DNA from: Polyporus tsugae
Taxonomy: Eukaryota; Basidiomycota; Agaricomycetes; Polyporales; Polyporaceae
Reading direction: 5' to 3'
NCBI GenBank assembly: GCA_024305745.1
Contig: JAHRBS010000003.1
Coordinates: 1,488,001-1,552,000 of the forward strand
DNA: 64,000 bases
Below, in pieces: positions 12,801 to 22,701 of the stretch (position 1 is its first letter; every line of letters begins with the position of its first letter). A model generated the notes under the pieces. That model was given only the letters and a program-made list of their open reading frames with translations, ran no database searches and had not been told where the DNA came from. The translations under genes were made by a program, and so were the position numbers.

Positions 12801-13294
12801 TCCTCAGTCGAGTAGAGATCCTTCAACATGCTGCGCAAAGTGGTTCAGAAGTACAAGAGCCGCCAACTCCAGAAGAGATGCAAAGCTGGTACGTCGCCAA
12901 CATTCCTGCTCACATACGACTACAACCGCTGATATTCCGGGGCCAACGCTAGGCACATGATGTACAGCCTCCTGTTCGATCTCCTCCGGCCGCAGCTGCC
13001 CCTGCTCTTCCCCTCCTTCCGCCTCAGCGTGCTCGCCGGCGTCAACCCCAGCAGCATCCCGAACTCGGACGTCATTGACCAGCCCGTCTGGCAGTTCCTC
13101 TCCGTGCTCGCCGTGCACGCGAACGAGGAACAGCAGCAGGCGCTTGTCGGGGGTTTACGCGACATGATCCTCGAGAACGTCATCAGCGCGAGCAAGGGCT
13201 TCACCGATAGCGAGGAGAGCCGGAGGCAGCGCCTCGTGAACGTGAACCTCCTCCTGCACGCGCTGGGTCTGGACGCCTCGCAGATCAACATGTA
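9872..13294 (+). CDS. PAT1: PAT1 family mRNA decapping activator
   Basis: Pat1 links deadenylation to decapping by binding Lsm1-7 and Dcp2/Dhh1 in P-bodies. The ATG at 9872 gives MSFFGFEQSSVLENEKRKF, the MSFFGF start usual for fungal Pat1, followed by the acidic VYTWGEESYDGLGDALLE segment. A very Gln-rich low-complexity middle follows (10560-11030; CAG-rich runs). Then comes a conserved part with GFG-like QSPALMTPP and MRKIMEAERMEDKRKRKLDKIAHM. After an intron is the hallmark SRYNDLMTQSDKDFITRIQVSQL / DPYADDFYAQVYG. The helical C-terminal domain ends LLLHALGLDASQINM with TAA at 13292-13294. Several short introns are seen, for example near 10072-10130, 11411-11470, 11778-11835 and 12196-12260. 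Coiled-coil tendency in the QERERHERQQLLELQEQ stretch is unusually strong. Confidence 0.93.
10560..11035 (+). repeat. Gln-rich / CAG microsatellite tract in PAT1
   Basis: Interrupted CAG/CAA runs encode polyglutamine. The longest pure CAG block is at 10647-10669, and further QQQ blocks lie near 10845-10905 and 11020-11032. It is in frame with the PAT1 coding sequence, so it adds a low-complexity segment of the kind that drives P-body condensation. Length is likely to vary between strains. Confidence 0.85.
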
Positions 13295-13640
13295 ATGCTG
13301 TTCGCTGTGTGTCGACGTTGATGCATTGATCGCGCGCGCGCGCATTGGAACACTCGTCGCTCGTACTGCTGGGACGATGTTTTGTGTTTGGATCTGTCTG
13401 TACTACAAATTGTACGCTGTGCATATTGCTGTAACGCTATCCAGTCTGGAGTTTTCCAAAGATGCGACGTGGGTCCGGCATGCCTTTGCTCAAGGTCGTG
13501 GGATCTACGATATCGATTATAAAACACGTTCGTTCACTATTGTAGTCTACGTAGTCGCTGCCCGCCTTGGCATATCTGACCTAGAGTCGAAGAATGCCGA
13601 TAATACGAGTCCTCGTCATGTCATTACCCGTCCTCTAGAG
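13295..13640. other. Convergent 3' intergenic region
   Basis: This lies between the PAT1 stop and the 3' end of the glycosyltransferase-like gene. It has a short CG-dinucleotide run near 13331-13341 and is otherwise ordinary 3' UTR sequence. No gene is supported. Confidence 0.5.
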
Positions 13641-16245
13641 CTAGTTGATACAAAGAAGTTCCCGGATGTCGTTGGTATGGGTGGGTATCCCGTCGCAGCC
13701 CGTCACCTCAGTCCTGCGTTCCCTGCCGCGCTGGAGTATGGTCGTCTCGTTCGATATAGCGCCAAGGAGGTCGAAAACAGGCAGGGCATTCCAGCTGGGG
13801 AGTCGTGCATCGGGAAGCTCGAGCAAGCCCGTGCTAGGGAGGACAGCGACGTCGCCGACAGTGGCAGGAGGAATCAGCATAAGCGGGACGTTGAACAGCT
13901 TCTTCTTGCGGAGGTACGTCTCCATAGGTATGTCGTGGACGTGCGAGCCGACCTCGAGGTGGTTCGTGGACAGGGACGTGTAGTCGGCGTAGTTCGGGTA
14001 GAGCATGACGTAACCGCGGAGGTAGACGAGCTCGATGAAGTACTTCTTCCACGAGCGCGTCCAGCGGTTCGAGCGCACATCGGGCACGACGGCCTCTTCG
14101 ACCGGAAGCGGCCAGACGGACGAGTTGAGGCGCGCAGCGAGGTACGCGTGGAACTCGCGCCAGTGCTCCGGGAAGTAGAGCGCGCCCCAGCTGCAGGGGA
14201 TCTGGGAGAGGTATGGGGTGTTAGGATGCGCGAAGCCAGCCGCCTTGAGCGTGCTGTGTGCGTCGAAAAGGCGGCGGCCATCGGGGTGCAGTTCGAGGTT
14301 TTTCTGTTGGTAGAGGCTGATGCCGAGGAGGTTGGGACGACGATTCTTGGCCTTGCCGTAACTGCCGTATGTTATCGACGTAAACAAACGTATGGGTTGA
14401 GTAGGTGTGTTCATGTCACTCACCGATAACGTAACAATGACAACTTAACCCACGCGTAGAACAGCGGCGAGACCTCAACGTCGTCCTCCAATAGCAGCCC
14501 GTACGTGTCGTTATCCTTGGGGTACCAGGACTCCACCACAGCTGTCATCAGTCCAGCGTGGACGATGCGATGGTGAGGGAAGACGCTTCCGTGTACCCAG
14601 CGGTACTGGCTGATGATCTGCAGGGTTTCCGGATCGGCAGTCTGCTCGATGTTGATGCGCATGTTGACCTCGTCGCCAAAGTACCGAGCCTTCGTCAAAG
14701 ATGTAAGAAGCCGGTCGAGGGAATGCGGTCGGTGGTCCGTGATGACTGACAGCTCAATTTGTGGGGAGTGCCAATCTAGGGAACATCAATACGCGATGTA
14801 TGAGTAAGGATTAACTTGTACGTACTCTTCCATCCCTCAAGATCGATGGCAGACAGCCAATCACAGTAAGGCAAGTCCTCCTTGGGAATCCGAACGGCAG
14901 AGAAATGTCTATGAGTTATGTTCTGGGCGAGGTGGCTCACAAGCTGGGAGGTGGGCTCGTCTCCTGACAAGGCCGATATCAGGACGTCCAACTCCCCAGG
15001 CATATAGCTCAGAAGCTCGTGTTGCATGTCCTCTGGGTAGGATGAGGTGGGAACAGGATGAATTGCGGCCCCACATTCTTCTGAGTACGCCCCCGAGTCA
15101 GGGATAGGCATACGGTGTCCAGCGCCTTCCAAGACGAGAAAAGTTGCATATTGACCTTGCCGGACCAGCTCGCAGACCAAGGGAACAAGGTAGCCGGCGT
15201 CGGGAGCATGAGCGACCAGGAGGAAAGTACCCGTCGCATCAGATATGGTCGCGTTCACGTCTTGTGCAGCCGGAACGGGGGGTTCCAGAGTTGATTGGTA
15301 AACCGGGAGTGGGGTTACAGTGGGGCTGTTGGGCACATATCTTTCGCACCACTCCAGGGAACCATTGGAAGAGCCTATCACCTGTCCGCCAGAGAGCGTC
15401 GAGCCAGAGCGGGAGGCGTAGTCCCCGAGTGCAACCCAAGGTTCTTCGAGCTCGACATTTTTGACGGGTGGCAGCAACGAGACGGGGAGTACGAGTGGAG
15501 GAACCAGGTACGCAGCCCTTTGAGAAGTGGACGAGGGTGTCAAGCAAGCCAGCTGGAAATCGACCCCTCGGGGACCCATAGGTGAGGAGACCTGAGGCGC
15601 AGTGTTGAGTAGGAGGATGTCGCGTGTTTCCGTGTTGAGGTGCTCGAGCCCTTCCTCGTCCGCAAGGAGCACCCAGTCGGTACCCGCTCGTCCGGCAGCT
15701 TGGATGAGAGCAGCTCCCAAAGCCAGTCCTTCGGGCCACTGGGAGATAGAGACTACGACTTCGTGTTCCTCTTCCTGCGAAAGGGTGGTTCGCAAAGCAT
15801 GGCGCATCTGTGCGTGAAGTGGATGAGGGCTGAGCAAGACGACATCAGAGAGAGAAGCAGAGGTTCCAAGGAGGCTCCGCAAATGGTAGCGCAGGTCCGT
15901 TACTGATTGTGAGGTCACAGGCAAAATAGCGGTTAGAGAAAAGTTGCCTGAGGAGAGCGCATTGTCGGCGGGAAGGGATGTAGCCATATGTCGGGTGTTA
16001 TTCAACACAGCGGGTTGGCCGGCATGCAATACCCAGGGATGGGCGATACCGTGCCCGTTCGCCGGTGGAGGTTGAGGTGGGCGCACGAGAGTATCTACCT
16101 CGAGCTGAGGAATGTCGTGGGGAAAGAAAAGGAGGCGGATGAACCAGATGGAGAAACAGAAGGCGAGAATGCTGGACAACATCTTGGAATATAGCCGGTG
16201 GGATTGTCTACGTGCCTTGAGCACGGGAGAACTGGGCTGGGACAT
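13641..16245 (-). CDS. Type II membrane glycosyltransferase-like protein
   Basis: About 830 residues. The ATG at 16245 starts a short cytosolic tail (MSQPSSPVLKARRQS), then one membrane helix ILAFCFSIWFIRLLFF, then a lumenal part, which is Golgi/ER type II topology. The first 480 residues (exon 14828-16245) contain a divergent glycosyltransferase-2-like half (SLTAILPVTSQSVTDLRYHL; GTDWVLLADEEGLEHLN). After a 47-base intron the catalytic-looking half follows: IELSVITDHRPHSLDRLL and then LLLEDDVEVSPLFYAWVK, with an EDD acidic metal/nucleotide-sugar motif. The last large exon has YGKAKNRRPNLLGISLYQQKN and ISQIPCSWGALYFPEHW-type sequence. It matches proteins that fungal annotations call 'glycosyltransferase family 2-like'. 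The EDD(V/L)EVSP motif also resembles GT13-type GnT-I enzymes. Substrate unknown; the family call is from motif memory. Confidence 0.75.
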
Positions 16246-16481
16246 TGTGGATGGGAATTATCGGCGTGTGGGTAGCCAGTGCGGTGGATCCAGTCTGAGA
16301 AATAAGACTGCTGAGGTGGAGGGAGCTCGAGGACGAGTCCACAACAAATGAAAGCCTGGTTCATTTTCCCGCCCACGTGCTCCAGATCCTAAATTTCTGT
16401 GGACGCGAGACTCGAGTCCGTCGCCCTTTCTGCCTTAAAGCTTTACTCTCACCTTCTCGCTGTCCATCGTCCGCATCTTCT

Positions 16482-17244
16482 ATGGCTCCATCCAAGGCTG
16501 CAAACCACAAGACAGGTGGCGGAAAGAAGGAGAAAGTCTTCCATCCCCAATCCCGTAAAGCCGGACAGCTTGTCCGTACACAACTCCGCAAGGGTAAACT
16601 TGTCGACCAGGCGAAGGAGCGGAGTAAAAAGCAAGGGTCTCAAGGTAATCCCCATCTTTACTCCAACGTAGAGAACCAGCCTGAATCTGTGCGCAGCTAC
16701 CGTATACAACTTCTTTTACCATGCCCTTCCACCCGAGGGCGAGTTATCACTGGAGGAGTTGCACTTCGTCGTGAGGGATATCTGGCTACCGCGTTCCGAT
16801 CAAGAGCTCGAGGCAGAGAAGGCGTCGCGACGGAAAGGACGGCCAAAGAGTGCGAAGGAGCAGAAGCTGGAGGAGCAGAAACTGAGGGAAACCGAAGGAT
16901 ACCGTACCGGCGTGGGTGAGTACCTGCGCCTTTCTGAGTGTTCTCAACGCTGACGCGGTAACGCAGAGGTGATTGACCTGACGCATCCCACCAACGTCGA
17001 GCTTTTCCGGAAGTGGGACCAAAAAGAAGCAGCCTATGTTCAACAACTACGCTTCATCCGTATATCCAGCGCATCTCCAGAGACCGTCGTGCTTTCGCGA
17101 TCTGGCCATCACCCACTTTTGAAGCGGGAGGCTGCTGAAGAAAAAGCTGCCACGGAAGCGGCGATGGATACGGACGAGGCCCCCCTACTACTTGAACCTT
17201 CGTCAAGATTTGCTTCAACGATGCAGACAATGGACGGCATATGA
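16482..17244 (+). CDS. TMA16: Translation machinery-associated protein 16
   Basis: Small basic protein associated with pre-60S ribosomes. The ATG at 16482 gives MAPSKAANHKTGGGKKEKVFHPQSRKAGQL, with the Lys-rich start and the HP.SRKA.QL motif of TMA16. After an intron comes NFFYHALPPEGELSLEELHFVVRDIW, and then a charged coiled stretch KEQKLEEQKLRETEGYRTG. The third exon is EVIDLTHPTNVELFRKWDQKEAAYVQQLRFIRIS. The total of roughly 205 residues is slightly longer than yeast Tma16 because of an acidic tail ending in TMQTMDGI. Two introns, near 16646-16700 and 16916-16967. It is divergent from the glycosyltransferase gene across a 236-base promoter. Confidence 0.88.
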
Positions 17245-17525
17245 GATTTTCATGACGGCCGGGTTGCCTCATTAGCATTTCAGGTGCGCGCGGGGTATGT
17301 GAAGTATTCTCTTATCTCAGTCACTGACTATATGCGATAGCTGTATCAATATGTCACTTCATCCGTATACCATTTCGGTGCTTTCCCGTCTTCCCGTCCT
17401 CCCTAAATCCTGCGTGTTTGGCGCAAGGTAAGATAGACGCATTAAATGGGTGAGAGATACACAATGTCCACTGCTGAGGATCCTCTGCAAGCAGTTTCCC
17501 ATACAATCACATCGCGCTACCCCAT

Positions 17526-19954
17526 TCAGTGATCGAACACGACCTCGAGAAATCGCCCGCCCTCCAGTTCTCTCGTTGATAGGCTCTCGCACGCGACCGG
17601 CGGACTGTCTAGGTTCCAAACACCCTTCAGCCGTCCGTGGATGATCTTCAAGCTGCTTGCGGCCCCCTTCTCCAGAACCAGCTGCACCACCACCGTAAAG
17701 CCGGCCAGTTCGTGTGCCGGACTCGGTCGCCCGATCTCCACGCGGAAGCGCACGCCTTTCGCCGCTGCCAGGAAGCCGTCCTCATCGCGCTCCCGCCAAT
17801 CCGCGAGCGCGCACTGCAGCATGAGCGCGTCCGAGCCGGAGACATAGTGCGCCGAGGAGACTGTCACGCCCATGTCCTCGAGGAGCTTCCGGCAGGTTGC
17901 ATGTGTCTCCTCCGCGTTCTTGGTCGAAAGCAGCTGGTGGCTCGCGGGCTTGAAGCGGAAAAGCGCCCCAAACCATTTTCTCCGGGGTGTCGAGGGGAGG
18001 ACGAACGACCCGTCGGACAGCGCGGAGGCCGGCGACGCGGGCGAGAGCGACATTGGGCTGCGCCGCTTCTTGAGGCGGCTCCTCTCGTGGAGTGGCCCGG
18101 GACTAGGCTCGCGATTCTCGGAGTCCTCGCTGTCGATCTTGACGGTGAGGTGGGGTGGTTTGCCCCCAAAGTCGTTCTCCTTGTTTGCGTTGGGCCCGTC
18201 GCGCCGTCGAATACTGAGCGGCTTCGTCTGCATTGGCGCTTCCCCCGAGCGGAATGGGTCGGACTGTGCGTTGGTGGTCCCTTGGATTTCATCGCCGAAG
18301 AGTCTGAGCGGGGTCACTGGCGCGAGGCTGGCCATGAGCGGGGATACGAGCCGATCGTAGTCGGCTTGGTCGCGCATCGGCACGGTGTTGGCCTCGATCG
18401 CAGCGAGGTGCTGTGCGACCTGGTGCAAGAACTCTTGGACGCGCGGGTCTTCGACCTGAGGGACCTGGAGTGGAGGGAGCTGGGGTTGCGGCCGAGGAGA
18501 CTGCAGGGAAGGCGGGTCTGGCGATGGTGTGGTTGTGGCAGGGGTGGACGTCAAGGCTGGGAGACCGCTGTTACTTGCCATGCGCAGGAGGGAAACTTTT
18601 CGCATCCTGCTGGGACCTCTTGTTGGCGAAGGCGAAGGCGATCCGCGAGGCGCACCCGTCCTGGCGCGCGAAGGCGTGGGTGGTCCCGCTCGCGGAGGCA
18701 GGTCTGCAAGAAGTTGGTCTCGCTCGCGGGCCTCGGCATCCTGTTTGGCCTTGCGCCTCTCTTGTCGCTTCTCTACCAGCGCTCTCTCCTCATCCTCGTC
18801 GTAATCCTCGGAGTGTTTCGCGCGGTACTGTATCAGCAGGTGGTACACTCCCTTCTCCCAAGACGGTTTCTCGTCCATAAGGCGCGCTTCAATCTGCTCG
18901 TCTTCTGCCCCGGGCCACAGCGTGCGCAGGTTCGCGAAGATGTCGCGGTCGATCTGGCCCTTGCTCGTGAGGGGGCGTGCGATGTCGTCGAGCTTTGGGA
19001 CGTCGCAGTTCATCGGCTTCGGTTTCTGGCTCTTGTAGAATGGGTGGAGAAGGATCTCGGGGATCGTGATGCGCTTGTTGACGTCCTTCTCGAGCATCCG
19101 CCGGATGAGGTTCTGCGCGCGCGCGTCGACGTCGCCCGGCATCGCGAACTTGCCGAGCTTGACCTTCTCCAGGAGCCTGGGGAGGTCTTCGTCGTCGAAT
19201 GGGAGGCGTCCGACGAGCAGCGCGTAGAGGATGACGCCGCACGACCAGATGTCCGCCGCAGTCCCATCGTACGCCTCCCCTTTGATGACCTCGGGCGCGG
19301 CGTAGTGTGGGCTGCCGCACGCGGTGTTGAGCATATTGCCCGCGCTTTGCCAGACGGCCATCCCGAAGTCGGCCACCTTGATGTTCTTATCGCGGTCGAG
19401 GAGGAGGTTCTCCGGCTTCAGGTCGCGGTGCGCGATGTTGAAGCGGTGGCAGTAGTCGATGGCCGTGATGATCTGCTGGAAGTAGCCGACCGCCTCTCGC
19501 GCGGAGAGGCGGCCCTTGTCGCAGAGATACTCGAAGAGCTCGCCGCCTTCGACGTACTCGAGGATGAGGTAGAGCTCGGTTGAGGTCTCCCAGACGTCGT
19601 AGAGGCGCATGATGTTGGGGTGCTCAATGAGCTTCATGATCACGATCTCGCGCTCGATGCCGTGCAGGATGCGCTCCGCCTCCACGCCGAGGTCGCGGAG
19701 GGACATGCGGGAGTTGAGAAGTGCGGTCTTGGAGACGATCTTCACCGCGGCGTACTGGCCGGTCTTGGTGTGTCGGGCGAGGCGCACTCGACCTGCTCGG
19801 CGTTACGAGTTACGCGGGCTGAAAGCATAGCTTAGGACGCACCTGAGCTGCCTTTTCCGATTGTTCGTCCCACCTTCCAGAGACCAATCATCTTGGGGTC
19901 GCCGTCACGCTTCAGGGGGTTGGGGAGTTCCCGCGGTGAGTTCGTGTCAGTCAT
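17526..19954 (-). CDS. Gin4/Hsl1/Cdr2-type Ser/Thr protein kinase with C-terminal KA1-like domain
   Basis: 792 residues, two exons. Exon 1 (19843-19954) gives MTDTNSPRELPNPLKRDGDP and the start of the Gly-rich loop, GLWKVGRTIGKGSSG. A 47-base intron separates it from exon 2, and the joint restores GSSGRVRLARH exactly. The catalytic core holds AAVKIVSK (ATP lysine), AHRDLKPENLLLD, VADFGMAVW in place of the usual DFG.A, GSPHYAAPEV and DIWSCGVILYALLVGRLPF. This pattern is characteristic of Nim1-related SAD/BRSK-Gin4-Hsl1-Cdr2 kinases, which act at the bud neck or septum and restrain Wee1. After a Pro/Ser-rich linker with SQKPKPM and RRKWFGALFRFKPASHQL, a KA1-like fold ends the protein (residues ~660-792; LQCALADWRERDE, FTVVVQLVLEKGAASSLKII). 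It is shorter than ascomycete Hsl1. Which of Gin4, Hsl1 or Cdr2 is the true orthologue cannot be settled by eye. Confidence 0.88.
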
Positions 19955-20286
19955 GTTTGGGCGGTCAGTTCAGCGAAGACGAGATAAAGATGGTTGCGTT
20001 GCAGATCCTTTACCGCCAAGGGCATGAATATGGGCTATCAGACGAGGCTGACCCGCGACGTCAGCCTCTCTCGGTTCCGAAGGCTCCTACTCGGTAGGCC
20101 AGAAATCATACCGGGCGCATCGGCAATGACATGCTTCGTCGCTACCGTCACACACGCCTTCATCCGCCGAGCTCGGCAAACTCCTATTCCAAACCAAAAC
20201 CACAACCCGCTTCTCCTATACACAACCTATAAAGGTCTCTCGCCCTTTGGCTCGCTAACTCGATCATCCTGCAGTTACACCTCGAC
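19955..20286. promoter_or_regulatory. Divergent promoter, kinase / 2OG oxygenase
   Basis: Shared 332-base upstream region. A TATAAAG box at 20228-20234 lies about 53 bases 5' of the oxygenase ATG and is preceded by a C/A-rich pyrimidine stretch. Nothing comparable is seen on the kinase side. Confidence 0.5.
20228..20234 (+). promoter_or_regulatory. TATA box of the 2OG oxygenase gene
   Basis: TATAAAG in an otherwise GC-rich region, 53 bases before the ATG. The position suits a short 5' leader. Confidence 0.45.
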
Positions 20287-22045
20287 ATGGCGTCCTCTTC
20301 AACTCAGCCAAGGAGATCTAGCCGTCGACGTGCACCGTCTCCGCCAGCCTCCCCATCCCACTCCTCTCCTGTCGGTAAACGTCCGCGAAAGGACGACAAC
20401 ACGGAAGACAAGGATGAAGTACGTCGAACACTGGCAGAAGCTCCTAAGTACGCTAATCCCACCCCTGCCCAGGAGTCTCGTGCCGAAACCATGGTCATCA
20501 ATTCGTTGGGCGAAGTTCCCGCGGCGCTCAGGCTCATTCAGGCCATAAAGCAAGCTTCTGCTTTAGGGGCCATTGGGTACTGCCCCTCGAAGGTTGAAGA
20601 TTTGGCGGAGCGCATGATGGATGGGGGACCGGACGGATTGTCTCAGGACGACGTGGCCAGGGATAGCGATGGTGTGTACGCCAAGCTAACGGATGAGGAC
20701 AAGGACAGAGAGGCTCGGAACAACGTACGTAGTCGAGCATTATATTCCTCCCTTCGAATGGCATGCTCATGTGGTCGATACACAGGAAATCATCGTCATG
20801 CTGAGGGAGATCGCTACCACACACGCTCAGAACTCAGCTTCTGGCTCCCTAGACAAACCCTTTCGACTTCGGATCACTCGACGCAGTGTCAAGTTCGACG
20901 AGATGATCTCTCCTCGTGCGCAGTCACCGATGGGATACCTCTCGGCCAGCGCCAAGAGCGCTTTGGAACCGCGCCTGAAGAAATGGCACAGCAACGCCCA
21001 GGTGTCTGGCTACGGAGATGTTCGTGAACAGGTCACGAAGGTGGATAAGAGTGTCCGTCAGGCCAAGGAGATCCCGGCATCCGAGTTCTCTGTGGAGCCT
21101 GAGCTTCTGGCGCGCATCGCGGACTTATGGGACCAGAACTTTTTCCCGAACACCGGCGTCCGCGCCGAACCGTACAAGATCCACCTCTACGGTCCCGGGG
21201 ATCACTTCAGCACCCATCGCGATACTCCGCAACAGAGTCTCGTCGGCACGTTTCTTCTGGGGCTTGGTGATACGAACGACTACGGCGGCCTGACGGTCGA
21301 TGGCGTAGAACGCCCTGCTCGCGAGGGCCACTGGTGCGCGTTCTATCCGGACGTGCCGCACAAGGTCAGGGAGACTTCTGGGTACAGAGCGGCCATCGCC
21401 TTCAAACTGTTCCGTACTTCGACCGCGGATGACGCAATTGCGAAGGAGAGTGACACGACTGTGGCCGTCCGGCAGCAGGTGTCTCAGCTGGTCGGGACCA
21501 TGGAGGCGCCGTTTGGAATCTTGCTCCAACGCAAGTACTGCCTCGGTACGACCACCTTCAGCGGCTTCGACGCGGTCCTCGTCAACGCCGCCCGCACGTT
21601 GCCCGACGTAGAAGTTAGACACCTTCCTATTGTCCTTCAGTCGTCCGCCAAATGGGGCGATACTGAAGGTGGCTTCGGATACTCCAGTAGCGGGTACGAA
21701 ATGGAGTGCAGCACCACCGTCTATCCCTTCACCAAAGGTCACATCGACGCTCTTATGGAGTACGTCGAGCGCTCTACTGCCAAGCCGAAGAATCACTCGG
21801 CCTGTGGTGCCCCTTGGCTGGAAGGTGTAGAAGGCGTGCCGTTCTTCTCGCTCGACCTCAAGCAGTCGCTTTTCACTTACCAGGAGGAGGCCAACGAATC
21901 GAATGCGTTCGTCGGCAACGAAGTGGAGATGTGCCGAGAGGACAGCATCTACCTTTCATATGCGTTGCTCGTTCTGCCCAGAGAGAGAACTTCGAAGGGT
22001 GAAGCTGATGATGATGATGATGATGATGAGGAGTCTGATTTTTGA
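20287..22045 (+). CDS. 2-oxoglutarate/Fe(II)-dependent oxygenase (prolyl 4-hydroxylase-type)
   Basis: Fe(II)/2OG dioxygenase. The ATG at 20287 begins a basic, Ser/Pro-rich leader with SRRRAPSPP and KRPRKDD, a likely nuclear signal. A 56-base intron (gtacgt...cccag, near 20418-20473) joins DEDKDE to ESRAETMVINSLGEVPAAL. A second intron ends before EIIVMLREIATTHAQN near 20786. The catalytic core shows KIHLYGPGDHFSTHRDTP (H and D iron ligands), TFLLGLGDTNDYGGLTV, DVPHKV (distal His) and GYRAAIAFKLF (Arg for 2OG C5 carboxylate). The C-terminal half (21430-22045) has no clear fold but conserved-looking GYEMECSTTVYPFTKGHI. It ends in a run of seven Asp then EESDF, encoded by a GAT repeat. Substrate unknown; the leader argues for a nuclear protein target. 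Confidence 0.85.
22007..22029 (+). repeat. GAT trinucleotide repeat (poly-Asp tail)
   Basis: In-frame (GAT)n at the very end of the oxygenase coding sequence, giving an acidic tail. A simple-sequence repeat likely to vary in length. Confidence 0.85.
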
Positions 22046-22701
22046 AAACTCCTATATACGCCCGCGCGGACAAGTAGCCCACCCCCGAGCCCGAACACTG
22101 TAGACTCACACTCTGTGGACGCCAGCGCTGTCTATTTGGATCTTTACATCACACTGCCAGTGGTACTACGTCCGAGCCCGCGGATACCATATCCGGACTC
22201 CCGCTCTTCCGCGTCCTCTCCCCTTCGTCCCGCTCCCGTACCTTGTTCTCCTTTGAGTCCTGCGCAGATGCGTCACTGCGTCTCTAGCGGTCATGAATAC
22301 TCCAGGTTAGGGGGAGGATGTATGTAGTCACCTGGTTTAGCTATAGTACGCCGTTGTCACGAATAGTTCTGTTGAATGCCAAGCTTCAGCTTCCGTTCCG
22401 ATATGCAATGTGCAATCATAGAATGTTCCGCCCTTTGTACCCCCAAATATTTTGTTGCCAGTCCGACGGGCCACCACGAGTGCTGTTCGCTATCGCGTTC
22501 GTACGACACCGGAAGATCATGCCTTAGACAGTAACTTGAATACATCGTAAGACCCAACGATACAAAACGATACATACATCATTCATGGTCAGACTTGCGG
22601 TACTAGCTCTTAGTCTTTTCAAGTTTCTGTCGCATCGCAAGCAAACCCCAACTCTGCACGGCATGCGCAAATTGCCCACCAAATTCAACTCCACGATCCC
22701 A
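22046..22701. other. Convergent intergenic region
   Basis: This is 656 bases between two gene 3' ends, with AT-richer 3' UTR-like sequence at 22330-22600. No coding or RNA gene is supported. Confidence 0.5.

Noticed and set aside
13326..14429. A 367-codon plus-strand frame over the glycosyltransferase-like gene
   Set aside because: Highly charged antisense translation of GC-rich exons (many Glu/Val/Arg runs); no recognisable family.
17637..19583. A 648-codon open frame on the plus strand opposite the Gin4-type kinase
   Set aside because: It is the antisense of a GC-rich kinase exon. The frame shows no domain and the real kinase motifs lie on the other strand.
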